A program made the position numbers and the translations under genes. DNA of 64,000 nucleotides from Hyparrhenia diplandra (Eukaryota; Streptophyta; Magnoliopsida; Poales; Poaceae): NCBI GenBank assembly GCA_015847255.1, contig JADLZK010007832.1, positions 62,001-126,000 of the forward strand. Reading direction: 5' to 3'. Every line of letters starts with the position of its first letter. The first letter of the stretch is position 1. The notes beneath the pieces were generated by a model. It did no database searches and had not been told where the DNA came from. It worked only from the letters and a program-made list of their open reading frames with translations. Below are positions 54,711 through 64,000 of the stretch, in pieces.

Positions 54711-55817
54711 TTACATCCAGAAAGCAACTGGCTTCCAATGCGGATCCGGAAGCGCATGAGCATCAGTCATCTCGTAGGACCGCACCTTGCGCTGTGTAGT
54801 CACGAGTTGTCCTTGTTTATCGTACTTGAGACCAAACGTGGCGACCGCGAGCACGCGGCGATGCGGGAAGTAGCCATCGTCGTGGAGGCGCCGCAGATCC
54901 TCCTCCTCGTCGCGCGCTAGCGACTCAACCAGGCAGTACCTGGTGCCGCCCATGCACACGAGCGTGGCCCCAAGGTGCCTCCTGGACCCCGCGTCGAACA
55001 GCTGGTCCTTGCCGAGCTTCCAGGTGGGCATGCTCCTGATGTCGGCCGGAGCCGGCGCGACGTCGCAGCAGGAGAGGTAGCCTTTGCCGCCCTCATGGCA
55101 GCAGAGTCCCACCCAGGCGTCCAGCTCGGCGTCGAAGAACGCCTCGCCTTTGAACGGCAGGACCCAGTTGCCATGTGACGCCCACTCACGACTCTCCGTG
55201 TCAAAGGAGAATGTGCTCAGTCCATGGGAGATGAAGAGCGTGCGCCCATCAGGGTGCAGGGCGGAGGACCATATGAGGTCACAGTCCCCGAAGGGCAGGG
55301 GCGCACCGGTTTGGCTCCACGACCACCCAGCGTCCTTTGGGAAGATGCTGTCGGGCGGCGGTGCGGCGGCGCTGAGCATGTCGAACTGGCCTTCTCTTAG
55401 AAGGTAGAGGTTGCTGGCGACAGAGACGAATAGTGGTTTAACGAAGAGCTTGTTGCTGCCTCGGCGTGGCCAGGGGCAGACAGCGAGCGCCTTCGTCTGG
55501 ACATCGAACACCGGGAAGGCAGGGTAGGGAGATGGCTGCATCGCAAGGATCTTGGTGCCGTGGGAGGCGAAATACCAGGAGCAGCCGTGACGGACCTCCA
55601 AGCGGACGACCGGGTGCTCCGGCAGCGACTCCGGCCCGGCGTCGAGGGCGTCGAACGACTCGACGTCGACCTTGTAGACGCTGTATCCCCTGTCCCAGTC
55701 ATCCAGGATGAGATAGAGATGCTTCTTGTGCTCCTGCTGCTTCAATTGCTTGGCCGCGCGGTGGCACTGGCAGCAGGGGCAGGGCTCAAGCTCGCTCTGC
55801 TGCCGCTTGTTCGACAT
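54711..55817 (-). CDS. Unknown grass protein, intact copy 2 (368 aa)
   Basis: It is a single uninterrupted frame from ATG at 55817 (MSNKRQQSELEPCPCCQCHR) to a stop at 54711-54713 (...HWKPVAFWM). It has a Cys-rich N-terminus, then LYLILDDWDRGYSVYKVDVE. Successive blade-like segments follow, each with a hydrophobic strand and a DW/FD/W motif: YFASHGTKILAMQPSPY, FPVFDVQTKALAVCP, LIWSSALHPDGRTLFISHG, STFSFDTESREWASHG and GYLSCCDVAPAPADI. A kelch or beta-propeller-like fold is plausible but not proven. No signal peptide or membrane segment is present. Paralogue of 1-919. Compared with copy 1 it has a longer N-terminus and higher GC. Function is unknown. Confidence 0.88.
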   Translation of the reverse strand: MSNKRQQSELEPCPCCQCHRAAKQLKQQEHKKHLYLILDDWDRGYSVYKVDVESFDALDAGPESLPEHPVVRLEVRHGCSWYFASHGTKILAMQPSPYPAFPVFDVQTKALAVCPWPRRGSNKLFVKPLFVSVASNLYLLREGQFDMLSAAAPPPDSIFPKDAGWSWSQTGAPLPFGDCDLIWSSALHPDGRTLFISHGLSTFSFDTESREWASHGNWVLPFKGEAFFDAELDAWVGLCCHEGGKGYLSCCDVAPAPADIRSMPTWKLGKDQLFDAGSRRHLGATLVCMGGTRYCLVESLARDEEEDLRRLHDDGYFPHRRVLAVATFGLKYDKQGQLVTTQRKVRSYEMTDAHALPDPHWKPVAFWM

Positions 55818-55891
55818 GCTATCTTCAGTGCGCGCGCGTTCCTTTTCCTCTCAGCAATCAACCCCTACAAGTCGTATATATATCAAGTACA

Positions 55892-56040
55892 CAGCGATCT
55901 ACTCTCAAAGTCTTAACCGAATAGGAGAAGGACAGCCGTGCGCGGGCAGGGGTGGATCTGTGCCCAGCGACCTACTCTCAAAGTCTTAACCGAATAGGAG
56001 AAGAACAGTCGCGGGCAGGGGTGGATCTGTGCCCGGGCTG
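55892..56040. repeat. 75-bp tandem duplication upstream of copy 2
   Basis: CTACTCTCAAAGTCTTAACC...GGGCAGGGGTGGATCTGTGC occurs twice (about 55898 and 55972) with a few changes, 80 bp or more upstream of the start codon of the minus-strand gene. It may duplicate promoter or leader elements. Confidence 0.85.
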
Positions 56041-56198
56041 CCTAGGAACAGAGGGCACAAGTCTATCTCTACATATCTATATCTATACCTACTTTACTAG
56101 AGTGTTTTTTGGACGAGGTTTTTGTCCACCTTTTCGAGTTTGTAAATATGAAAATTTTTAGGTCTGCCTTTTGTATACACATATCCCTATAAATATTT

Positions 56199-56640
56199 TT
56201 TTTCTGTCCGTCTTTTGTGTCCAGCCAGCTTACGTGTTTGTCCACCTATTTTTTGGGTCTTTGCCTCTCTTTTTCTGTCCGTCTTTTGTGTCCAGCCAGC
56301 TTTGTTCCTCCTATTTTTTTTTTTTTTTTTTTTTTGGGCTCGTACGTGTTTTGGTCGGGACCGTCGGGTCTTGGTCTCAGGGGTGTCCTGCTCGTGCATG
56401 GTTGATGTCCGTGACTTTTTCTATTCCAACAAAAGCAAATGTCGTCCTCTCTATTTTTATTTTGTTTTGTTTTTCTTTTCTAATAATGAAGGAAGCTATT
56501 ATTTAATAAATAAATATTTATGTCCGTGACTTTTCTATTCCAACAAAAGCAAATGTCGTCCTCTCTATTTTTATTTTATTTTGTTTTTTCTTTTCTAATA
56601 ATGAAGGAAGCTATTATTTAATAAATAAATATTTTTATTA
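56199..56640. repeat. Direct repeats: 32-bp pair and 115-bp tandem duplication
   Basis: TTTCTGTCCGTCTTTTGTGT...CAGCCAGCT occurs at about 56200 and 56272. A unit of about 115 bp (TCCGTGACTTTT-CTATTCC...TTTAATAAATAAATATTT) occurs at 56407 and 56522. A T-run lies at about 56317-56336. No gene is seen. Confidence 0.85.
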
Positions 56641-56733
56641 CTGAGTTGTTAGTTTTAATTAGAAAAAATCAATTTGTCATGGTAACGCAAATCAGCTAAA
56701 TCGGGCTTGGCACTATCGGGATGATGGGCTGTC

Positions 56734-56771
56734 CGTTTTGGATACATTCACGTACGCATGTATCCAAAACG
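56734..56771. repeat. Perfect hairpin, 14-bp arms
   Basis: CGTTTTGGATACAT and its exact complement ATGTATCCAAAACG are separated by 10 nt. It lies at the broken 3' edge of the transporter pseudogene. Confidence 0.9.
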
Positions 56772-57290
56772 CATACGCCAAGCATCGATGAGAGGACACC
56801 TTTTGCGAGGACGTCGGCGATATCTCGGCTTTGTACACGGGGATGACGACGCAGGCGAACCTGGAGCCGACACCGGTGACGAAGCGCGCTGCCATGAGCG
56901 TGTCGAAGCTGCCGGCCTGCCGCCCAGCGACATGGCGAGGGTGCCGGCCATGACGAAGGTGTTGGCGAGCATGAGGGTGCGGCGGCGGCCCAGGTGGTCG
57001 ACCACATAGCCGGCGTCGAGGACGGACGCGAGCATGAAGACGTTCATGGACACTGATAGCACCTCGACCTCGGCGTTTGTGAGCCCTACGTCCTCCTGCA
57101 TGAATAGCTCCGCAACGCTCATAAGCGTCAGGTCTACATGGTGTAGATTCCATAAAACATCTACATGGATCGGAGAACTAGCTTGCGATCGACGAGCACA
57201 CTGGGATCACGTACATGGTGGTGACGGAGGCGAGCATGGCGCAGACGAATGAGAACCTGTACTGTAGCCATGGAGCGAGTCAGAGTTGGA
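56770..57290 (-). pseudogene. Polyol/monosaccharide transporter (MFS) pseudogene
   Basis: The minus strand reads YRFSFVCAMLASVTTMYV (TM1), then after a break LMSVAELFMQEDVGLTNAEV, FMLASVLDAGYVVD then HLGRRRTLMLANTF. This includes the MFS loop motif GxxxDxxGRR. MAGTLAMSLGG follows and, after a frameshift near 56925, SFDTLMAARFVTGVGSRFAC and VVIPVYKAEISP. The order matches plant polyol transporters (sugar/H+ symporters of the plasma membrane) from TM1 to TM4. A stop follows TM1, one frameshift is present, and the remaining two thirds of the protein are missing. Confidence 0.8.
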
Positions 57291-57299
57291 GAGTGGCGA

Positions 57300-57648
57300 G
57301 CAGCGCATCGTTGCGGTGGCCTACAGTACTTGGGGCAAATGGTTTGTCTTTACTTATTCTCACATATAAGACTCTTATTGTAAATTTTTTTAATAGCAAT
57401 AATCCCAAATTTATGTGATTTAGATTTGGGGAAAAAAAAAGACTCCAATTAAATATAACAAAATAGGCTCCTCGCAAAAATAAAAAGGCAAGTGTTGAAT
57501 GAGCTCTGCATGGTGCAAATCCCGCAGAACGCACGGGCACTTTTCCTAAGACAACATAAAAAAGAACAAAAGGAAGACTTTGTTTTGGTGCGACTTTCGT
57601 CTTGACTACGCCCACCCCGCCTCATGCGATCCTGTTTACACTAGATAA
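57300..57648. other. Intergenic DNA before the CACTA end
   Basis: No gene is recognised. It ends with TAA (57646-57648), the candidate 3-bp target duplication of the CACTA element. Confidence 0.45.
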
Positions 57649-58146
57649 CACTACTACAGGAATGAACTTGCGTGGCGGGCATTTTTCCTTTTCCGTGGCG
57701 GGCATTTGGTCCGCCACGGACCGGACCGGTTAATCGTTCGATTAACCGTGGCGGCACCATGTCCGCCATGCATATCGATTAACGTGGCGGGCGTATAACA
57801 AAGACCGCCACGGTTAATAGATTAACCATGGCGGGCATCGTTACGTGCCCGCCATGGTTAATAGATTAACCATGGCGTTTTTGTTAAAAGCACGCCACGG
57901 TTAATTAATTCAGGATTAATAAAAAATAATTAAAAATATTATAAAATCATATATTATGATTGAAACCACATATTAAATATTAAAATAAGAGAATATTGAC
58001 ATAAATCTTGAACATGCATGACAAGTTAACATTCAACTCATATAGACATTCAATTAAGCACTTAGAGTTTAAAAGTGACCACACCCACACATCACAATTT
58101 ACAAGACTCGATCGAAGCGATCGATTGCTCAATCAAGAGTTTAAGT

Positions 58147-59260
58147 TACAAATCAATGTTCTCCCACAAATAGTCCTTCATGTCTAGGGCGTTTCTCCAG
58201 TCCCTAAGTTCCCATAAGGCCTCGTTTGTAGCGAGGTCATTTGTTAGGGTCGAAAGAATCGCGGTAGGGGTAGCACAACGTCATCAACGGCGGCCCTACG
58301 GATGGCGCCAACCAATTTCTTGAACTTTAGGTCGCCCAAGTTTTCGTTCCAAAATCCTTGCGTGGTTTTTTTTCGTCGGCTTTTCGCGCCACGTGGTACG
58401 GTACACGCCGCTGCGGGATATGAACGTACAGGTATAGAAACCACAGGTTCTTTGCCGCCGAAAGGTCGCTTACCGCCGACCGCACGCACGATATATGTAC
58501 CAGAAAATGGTTAGAATAATGGTTAGAATATTATGAGACCATTCAATATGGACGAGCAAACGAGAGTAATCTTTGCATATACCTCGAAGTCTCGCCTGAT
58601 CTTCATTTCGTCCCCATGTTTTTCTTTTTGCGTATGCTCATCCTCCCGATCGTATGACTCGGGGTCTTTCAAGTAATCCTTGTATACCCCTGCACGAAAT
58701 CTCACAGTGTCATGACTTTACGAAGTTTGTGGTATGAAATAGTATACAAAAGTGTCGTGACTTACAGCTGCAGGGCCTGTTCAAAATGTTTGTAGAGGCC
58801 TTTTGGCGTATCATCCAACGAGTCCGCCCTAAGGGCACATCCATCCCGAGGGAAGATTAGCCAAGTAATCCAAATTGGCCAATGTGTGTTTGTTGTTTGT
58901 ATACCGGCAATGCTACACCATTTTATTTGATTAGAGATAGATTCCAAGTGTTCAAAAAAAAAAAAAGTATTGCTTTTGACTTACTTGATATGTTGGGCGC
59001 AATGAGACAACCCGCGTCCGTTTTGATCTTCTTCATGCACTTACGGATATAGTGCGCCATCTCTCTAACTCTTGCATCGCATAATTTTTCAAAGTGTTCA
59101 TATTGTTTGGCCTTGCTCGGCTTCTTGACTTGTTCGTTCCTCCGGGTGCGCATCCGGATATGAGAAAAATACTCCACGCCTATATATTTGGACATAGAAA
59201 CACAACTGGTTGACCCATCGTTTTGGCTATCAACGCTTGCATCCTGCAAGCACATGTGGT
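58147..59260 (-). pseudogene. Ulp1-like (peptidase C48) region of the CACTA element
   Basis: Minus-strand pieces in order: EHFEKLCDARVREMAHYIRK (about 59110), then THWPIWITWLIFPRDGCAL then RADSLDDTPKGLYKHFEQAL (58880-58770), and finally ELRDWRNALDMKDYLWENID ending at a stop (58149-58147). In Ulp1-like proteins of plant transposons the HW and the D of (V/A)DSLD supply the His and Asp of the His-Asp-Cys triad. The Cys motif (LCGYYVCEF) is not recognised here. Intron or frameshift gaps separate the pieces. The domain's role in such elements, possibly SUMO/ubiquitin-like protein cleavage, is not settled. Confidence 0.6.
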
Positions 59261-60072
59261 CACGTCATTATATATAAAATCGGAGAGCTAGAATTAGTCG
59301 TGTACGAGCGCGTAATTATCGGTAAACAAACTCACGTAGCATAGAGGGTGACAACGGATTGGTGAGTCGAGGTCTGGCGCCGTAGCAACCGCCACATTTC
59401 GCCGAAGCCTATTGGCGGTGAAATATCGAAGTCCAAGTTAAAGAGCTCTTTAGGCACCTTGAAATGGAACTCCCTCACCCCCGATCAATCGCATCTTTGG
59501 TATAATCGGTGGAACCCGCTGAGTGTCTCACTCCTCTTCCTCGATTAGTCGGCCCTTGGGCACCATGAACTTGCCAAGCTCAAAGGTGCCTAGGCAGTCC
59601 GGGCTGACCCATTGTCCCGGCCGATGGGGTATATAATTCCTACTGCTGCCGGTCCTCACGGCCCCCGGGTTCAGCTTAGCCAATCGGAGGTCCTTTTCCT
59701 TCTCCGCTAGCTCCTTCCCGGCCTCATCATCTAAGTATTTGTTGGTCGGGGCAAGAATTTCCCGATCTTCTTTTGATAGCTTCTTCTTCCCTCGGCTTGG
59801 GGAACATTCGGCCTCATCCTCCTTTCCGACTGCTCGAGGCGGTGTTGAGAATCCTATGCATGTCGAATTGAACTAAATTAGCCACCAATTAATGCCTAGT
59901 ACAAGTTAATTAGCCATACTTTTTTTTTGCTATACGTCACATTTTTACGAAACCTCCTCGACCATTGGGCGCTTGAACGGCGTGGGAGGGCGGTGAGCAA
60001 CCTTCTTAGGAGAAGGTGTCCTCTTGCTCGAGCCGTAAGGTGGTGTCTTGCCACCGTCTTCTTCTTCGGTTC

Positions 60073-62012
60073 TTAGGAGGTGGGTTCGAACGAGGACTTC
60101 CACCACCTCGGCCACCATCTTCTCTTCCGGTACTTCCGGTGGGTTGGACGAGGACTTCCGGCACCTCGGCCACCATCGTCGTTGTCGTTATCATCATCGT
60201 CATCGCCACCACCACCCGGGGGAGAAGGAGGAGGTCCTGCGGCCGCTATCGTCGGAGGTGGTGTCGTCGGTTTCCACGGGACAATGTCTTCCTTGTTCCA
60301 TAGGTACCCCCTCTCCTCCCGAAGGTCGTTGAGTACTGTTTCTCCTTGTTCACCTAGGATATCGAGCTCCTCATCACCCAGGCCTGGTTCTACGGAGGTC
60401 AGATAAACGAAGACATACTCAGGTGGGACCGGCTCGTTATTGTACAACTTAGCACTCTGTGGTGGAGACACCACGGCAGAGCCCACCTCCTTCTTCTTCC
60501 CCTTCCTGCCAACGGGTATATAGAGTTTGCCAACCGCAGGTTCGACGAGATTGTCGATTGGGTTCTTCCCGGCGACATCACTCGTACTCACACCTTGGCT
60601 TCCTTGGATGTTGCAAAGACCTCTTGTCTTTAATGCCTCTTCTATACTCTTGTCGACTATGTCCTTTATGGCTTGCTCATAGCCTTTCATCTTAAGGTTT
60701 TCCTTGTACCTCTGCCTCGTGTGGTAGTCGGCCGCGTCGGATTGCCAAGAATCCACGGTCTTCTAGCTATACCTCGAGCCCTGCCCCCGAACTCGGCCAC
60801 GGTGCTCGGGTCTTCCGATTGCCTCGGTCAGCTCGTCGTGCTCCCTCCTAGGTTGGAACTCCCCGCGCGCCTTGGCCTCTTTGACAAGCATCACCTTCTT
60901 CTCCACCTCGTCGACCTTTGGGTCATTGTATTTGGACGGGTTGTCTTTCTTCGGCTTCTTGGGCTGACGGGCATATAAGAAGTCCCGTGTCCTCTCAGGA
61001 AGGTCTAGCAATGGATTCTATATCCCTTTCTCAGCGTCCTCCCTTTCTTTCCGCCGCCATTTTCCCGTATGACCAAAATAGCCTACGGCCGAGGTTGTGC
61101 CTCGAGGTCGTTCTTCTTTGCGAGTTCTTTGCCCATTTTGACTTGGCCTCATAGTCTTCGTTAGTCGTGAGCACGGCGAACTCATCGAATGGGTTGCTTT
61201 AAGAAATTGTAGGCTTGAAGTGGTGACTTGCCCTTACGCACATAGTGTGTGTATGCAGATTGTTCGCGGGGTGCGGCGCTTTGCTTGCAGCGGTTAGCAC
61301 ATACTTCTTGCATTTCTTTTTGTGAAAGCTTTGCCTCCGCCCCCTGGATAATGGAACGGGACTCGCACGTCTTTCCACACCTTCTTCTTCGGTGCCTTCG
61401 GGGACAGTCCTCCGATCTAGGTAGGTGATGGGCACGGTTTTTCTTGGCTACAACGGAGATCCGGTTGCTATAGATGGCCCCGATAGATTCGGCTCCACGG
61501 GATCTCCATTCGGGCCTATCCTCAATATATTACGCACCACCTCGGCTTTACGGTGCCTCCCGTGGCCGACCTCTTTTCAAGCCCGACTTCTTGGACTTCT
61601 TGGAGGTGGTGGTTTGAAGTCTTTGGGTGTGGGACAGATTGTTGCCCCTCCGACCGAGCTCCCTCTTCATGGAACTCCAGACGCAGAGGCACCAATGGTA
61701 ACCGCACGACAACAACTAAAATTAGTCATGCTCGACATGAGGCACACGACATTGTGTTAGTCGTATACTTACGTTTTTGGTTGCAGGCGTCCACTCGAGA
61801 ACCCCCGTGTGTCGGGCCCCCGTGGGCCCGTCCGGGATCATTTTCTTCCTCCCTAAGACGTTTCTTCGTGGCCTTGGTGTCAACTGCTCGCTCTCATATC
61901 CACCGTCGGAGGAAGAATGGGGACGTGGAGGCCACATCCTCCTCGCTCGGCCACCTATTGCACGATCCTTTGGCGGCTTGGTTCGGATGCCATTGGATTC
62001 TACGGGGAACAC
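60073..62012 (-). pseudogene. CACTA element N-terminal ORF pieces (TNP-like)
   Basis: In order: 62012 onward, RPHSSSDGGYESEQLTPRPR and IPDGPTGARHTGVLEWTPAT. Then 61011-60763, RTRDFLYARQPKKPKKDNPS...ELTEAIGRPEHRGRVRG. Then 60756-60073, DYHTRQRYKENLKMKGYEQA, VFVYLTSVEPGLGDEELDIL and GYLWNKEDIVPW. The last leads to a Pro/Gly/Asp-rich low-complexity tail (runs of Asp/Asn near 60190). The wording is typical of grass proteins annotated as En/Spm-class transposon proteins. Pieces are separated by introns or shifts. A 69-bp near-duplication lies at about 60080-60190. Confidence 0.7.
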
Positions 62013-62109
62013 ACGAGCATTTTATTATAGTGAAAAGGTACAAAGTAGTAGTATGTAGTGTCACAGAGTCATCTCAGAACATAGATTTATTGAATTTCCT
62101 CTCATGATT

Positions 62110-62270
62110 ACATAGTTTTCCATTTTACATATATAGAGTAGTGGCAAAAAAAAACAAAAAATACTCTATAAATACAAAAAATGTCTACAAATACAAATTA
62201 TAAAAAAAATGTGAAAATACAAAAAATGTGTAAGAATACAAAAAATGTGTAAGAATAAAAATTTGGCTCA
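62110..62270. repeat. AATACAAAAAATGTG short tandem repeats
   Basis: About six degenerate units of AATACAAAAAATGT(G)TAAG lie in the 5' non-coding part of the CACTA element. Confidence 0.75.
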
Positions 62271-62426
62271 GAAGTCCCCAACTATCCTTATCACATCGCG
62301 TCTAAACTGGTTGCTTATATATGTTATACAAGCCGTCCTCGTTTAGTCGCTCACAAGTGTGGGGACATTTCATCATCGCCGCTGCCTCAAAGCATTAATA
62401 GAATCACATCATCGCGATATGCCACT

Positions 62427-64000
62427 TGTAGGGTCGAGATGGGGACTAGGGGGGGTGAATAGTCCTTTCTAAAACTAATTGCGCCCGACTAAACAAATAT
62501 CATGCGGAATTGAGACTATTCGTTTAGCCAAGACTTCACCCCCTCGGCTATGACTCTAAATCACCTCACAAAAGATTCTACACAAAGCAAATGAGGTGAT
62601 AAGCCTAGCTTGTGCTTCTAACCGTTTCTATTGCAAGGTCACACAAACCTATGCACTAGTACTTCAAACAATAGTGAGCTCCTACACAATTCTAATGAGA
62701 AAAAGCACAAAGCCAATCCTAAGCTCACTAGTTGCACTAAGGACAAGGCGACACACGCCTAACCCAAAGGCTTAAATTACTTAGCTACACAAACTAAGCA
62801 AAGCAACTAACAAGCTACACAAGGTAGTAATTGCAAGAGCTACTCCACAAGCACAAGGTATATATGAATGTAAATATAAAGCTTGTGATTTGGAGAATGC
62901 AAAACCACCGAGAAGAGTAGACAAGTTGACACCGGTGATTTTTACCGAGGTATCGGGAAGCTTGCCAACTTCCCCTACTCCTCGTTGTGTCGACCAACAC
63001 CTTGGGTGGTTCCATCGGTGTTTCACCTAGATGGTTCTTCGGTGTGATTCTCCGATCACTTGCCCCTCAAGGCACGCCCCGCAAGGCACCGCAAGACACC
63101 ACTCTTAAGTGAGCCTCTCAAGGCACCGCGATCGAACCCACACTCACAAGTGAGGTAACTCAATGACACGCTCCACTAGAGTTGCTCTTCGCGATCCCCG
63201 CAAGGTGAGCATGAACCTCTCACAAATCCTCCTTCGGAGCACCGCACAATCTCCCTTTGCGTGCTTCAACGGAGTCACAAGCTCCAAACCGTCTAGGTGA
63301 TGGCAATCACCAAGAGCAATAAGAAATCCACAATTGCAATCACCACCTAGTGCCACCAAATTGAATCACAAATGCATGCACACTAGGTTTCTCAACCCCC
63401 TCTCAAATTAGCTCTAATCTTGAGTGAAATCAAATGAGAAATGGGTAGATCTTCAACCTCTCAACATCACCCACCAAGGACACTCAATCTCTCATATCAA
63501 TTTTGCTCAAATCATGGGAGTGAAGGAGGGAGAGGATGAACCCTAGCTTTTCTCTCCAAAGGTTGGAATGGGGGAGAAGCTTACTGTGTTCTGCTCAAGG
63601 GAAGGGCAAGGAGCAGCCCAGTCTTTTTCCACTCTAGGCACTGGCCGACTGTCTCCAACGGTCGGGAGCCCCTGCCTCCCCACGCGCTCCCAACGGCAGG
63701 AACGACTGCATCGCTGCTTTCCCAAACTCTCGTAGCTTCTCTGGTTCTGGACAAAGCAGGCAGCGGCGGCTTCCAGCAAACAGCGAAGTGGGCAGCTGAG
63801 TAGCGTGGGCAGGCAACGGCCGCCTGGGCCAAAGCAGCACGGCAGCAGCTAGCAACGCTCAGCAGCGTGCCTTGGGCCATCGGCAGCCAGCAGCGCTTTG
63901 CCAACGCAAGCAGCAGCCCTGCAGTAGGAGGCCGACGGGCCGGCCCAAAAGCCAGGAAACAACAGCACCTTTCAGCTTTTCTTTTTCTTTTTGAATTGTC
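62427..64000 (-). repeat. Third, diverged SIRE-like LTR (partial)
   Basis: It starts TGTAGGGTCGAGATGGGGAC and follows the outer 1.5 kb of the LTRs at 19922 and 40443 in order (GTGAATAGTCC, GGCTAAACCAAGACTTCACC-type text, CCCCTACTCCTCGTTGTGTC, GACACGCTCCACTAGAGTTG). It has many substitutions and indels, so it belongs to a related subfamily. It runs off the window, so neither target duplication nor completeness can be judged. Confidence 0.85.

Larger units (their letters stand above)
57649..62426 (-). mobile_element. CACTA (En/Spm) element, one end present, other side cut by an LTR
   Basis: It starts CACTACTACAGGAA at 57649 after TAA. Subterminal DNA (57670-57910) contains repeated direct and inverted CGTGGCGGGC and ATTAACCATGG/GGTTAATC units, the type bound by the element's TnpA-like protein. 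The minus-strand coding region (about 62012-58147) resembles the second gene of grass CACTA elements with a Ulp1-like end. The opposite TIR was not found. At 62427 a SIRE-like LTR begins, so the rest may lie beyond the window. TnpD-type transposase was not seen. Confidence 0.8.

Noticed and set aside
56171..56529. Hydrophobic plus-strand frames of about 105 codons
   Set aside because: They are translations of T-rich repeats and a T homopolymer; no start context or homology.
60016..60406. Plus-strand frames rich in Arg/His/Ser
   Set aside because: They are antisense to the CACTA protein's Pro/Gly/Asp-rich tail.
1..64000. A novel defence, biosynthetic or regulatory gene system
   Set aside because: No set of co-oriented intact genes is present; nearly all coding signal is transposon-derived or fragmentary.

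Overview
The window is nuclear DNA of a grass (Poaceae). It has intron-bearing gene fragments, very GC-rich first-exon-like stretches, and a dense load of grass-type transposable elements: SIRE/Maximus-like Copia, Tat and Athila-type Gypsy, an L1-type LINE, an Au-like SINE, PIF/Harbinger, hAT, Mutator-like and CACTA elements. Species cannot be fixed by eye. No rRNA, CRISPR array or bacterial operon is present.

Layout. (1) 1-919: C-terminally clipped copy of an unknown grass protein gene, minus strand; an intact 368-codon paralogue lies at 54711-55817. (2) 920-6779: promoter-like DNA, a micro-retroposon, one exon of a guanosine-deaminase-like gene with a 7-nt insertion, a PIF/Harbinger element (2501-3847) and a small hAT-like element (4870-5573). 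(3) 6780-12332: a Mutator-like element with an exact 9-bp target duplication, carrying four intact internal exons of the microtubule protein CLASP (a Pack-MULE), a SINE and a minisatellite. (4) 12342-15473: LINE debris and a decayed neprosin (DUF239) exon. (5) 15484-19798: a young, 5'-truncated L1-type LINE with target duplication. (6) 19922-42944: a SIRE-like LTR retrotransposon (target duplication CCTTC) containing a Tat-type Gypsy element (23410-37152, duplication GGCAC), which contains an Athila-like derivative (28235-30969, duplication ATGCC). This three-level nest fills more than a third of the window. (7) 42945-47424: coding-like debris, inverted repeats and two TIR elements with GC-rich cores. 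(8) 47701-49044: a solo LTR (duplication ATTAC). (9) 49700-50520: a BED zinc-finger exon followed by a MAP-kinase N-terminal exon fragment. (10) 50803-54700: a 38-bp micro-retroposon and MITEs. (11) 54711-57300: the intact unknown gene, tandem duplications in its upstream DNA, and a polyol/monosaccharide transporter pseudogene. (12) 57649-62426: a minus-strand CACTA element with a Ulp1-like (C48) region, abutted by a third, diverged SIRE-like LTR running off the window.

Functional reading. The only clearly intact host genes are the two paralogues of unknown function. They share a near-identical internal 363-bp block between more diverged flanks, which suggests gene conversion. Other host coding sequence is fragmentary (CLASP, guanosine deaminase, neprosin, MAPK, polyol transporter). 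I found no undescribed multi-gene system. The most informative signals are element architecture, captured exons and tiny retroposition scars.
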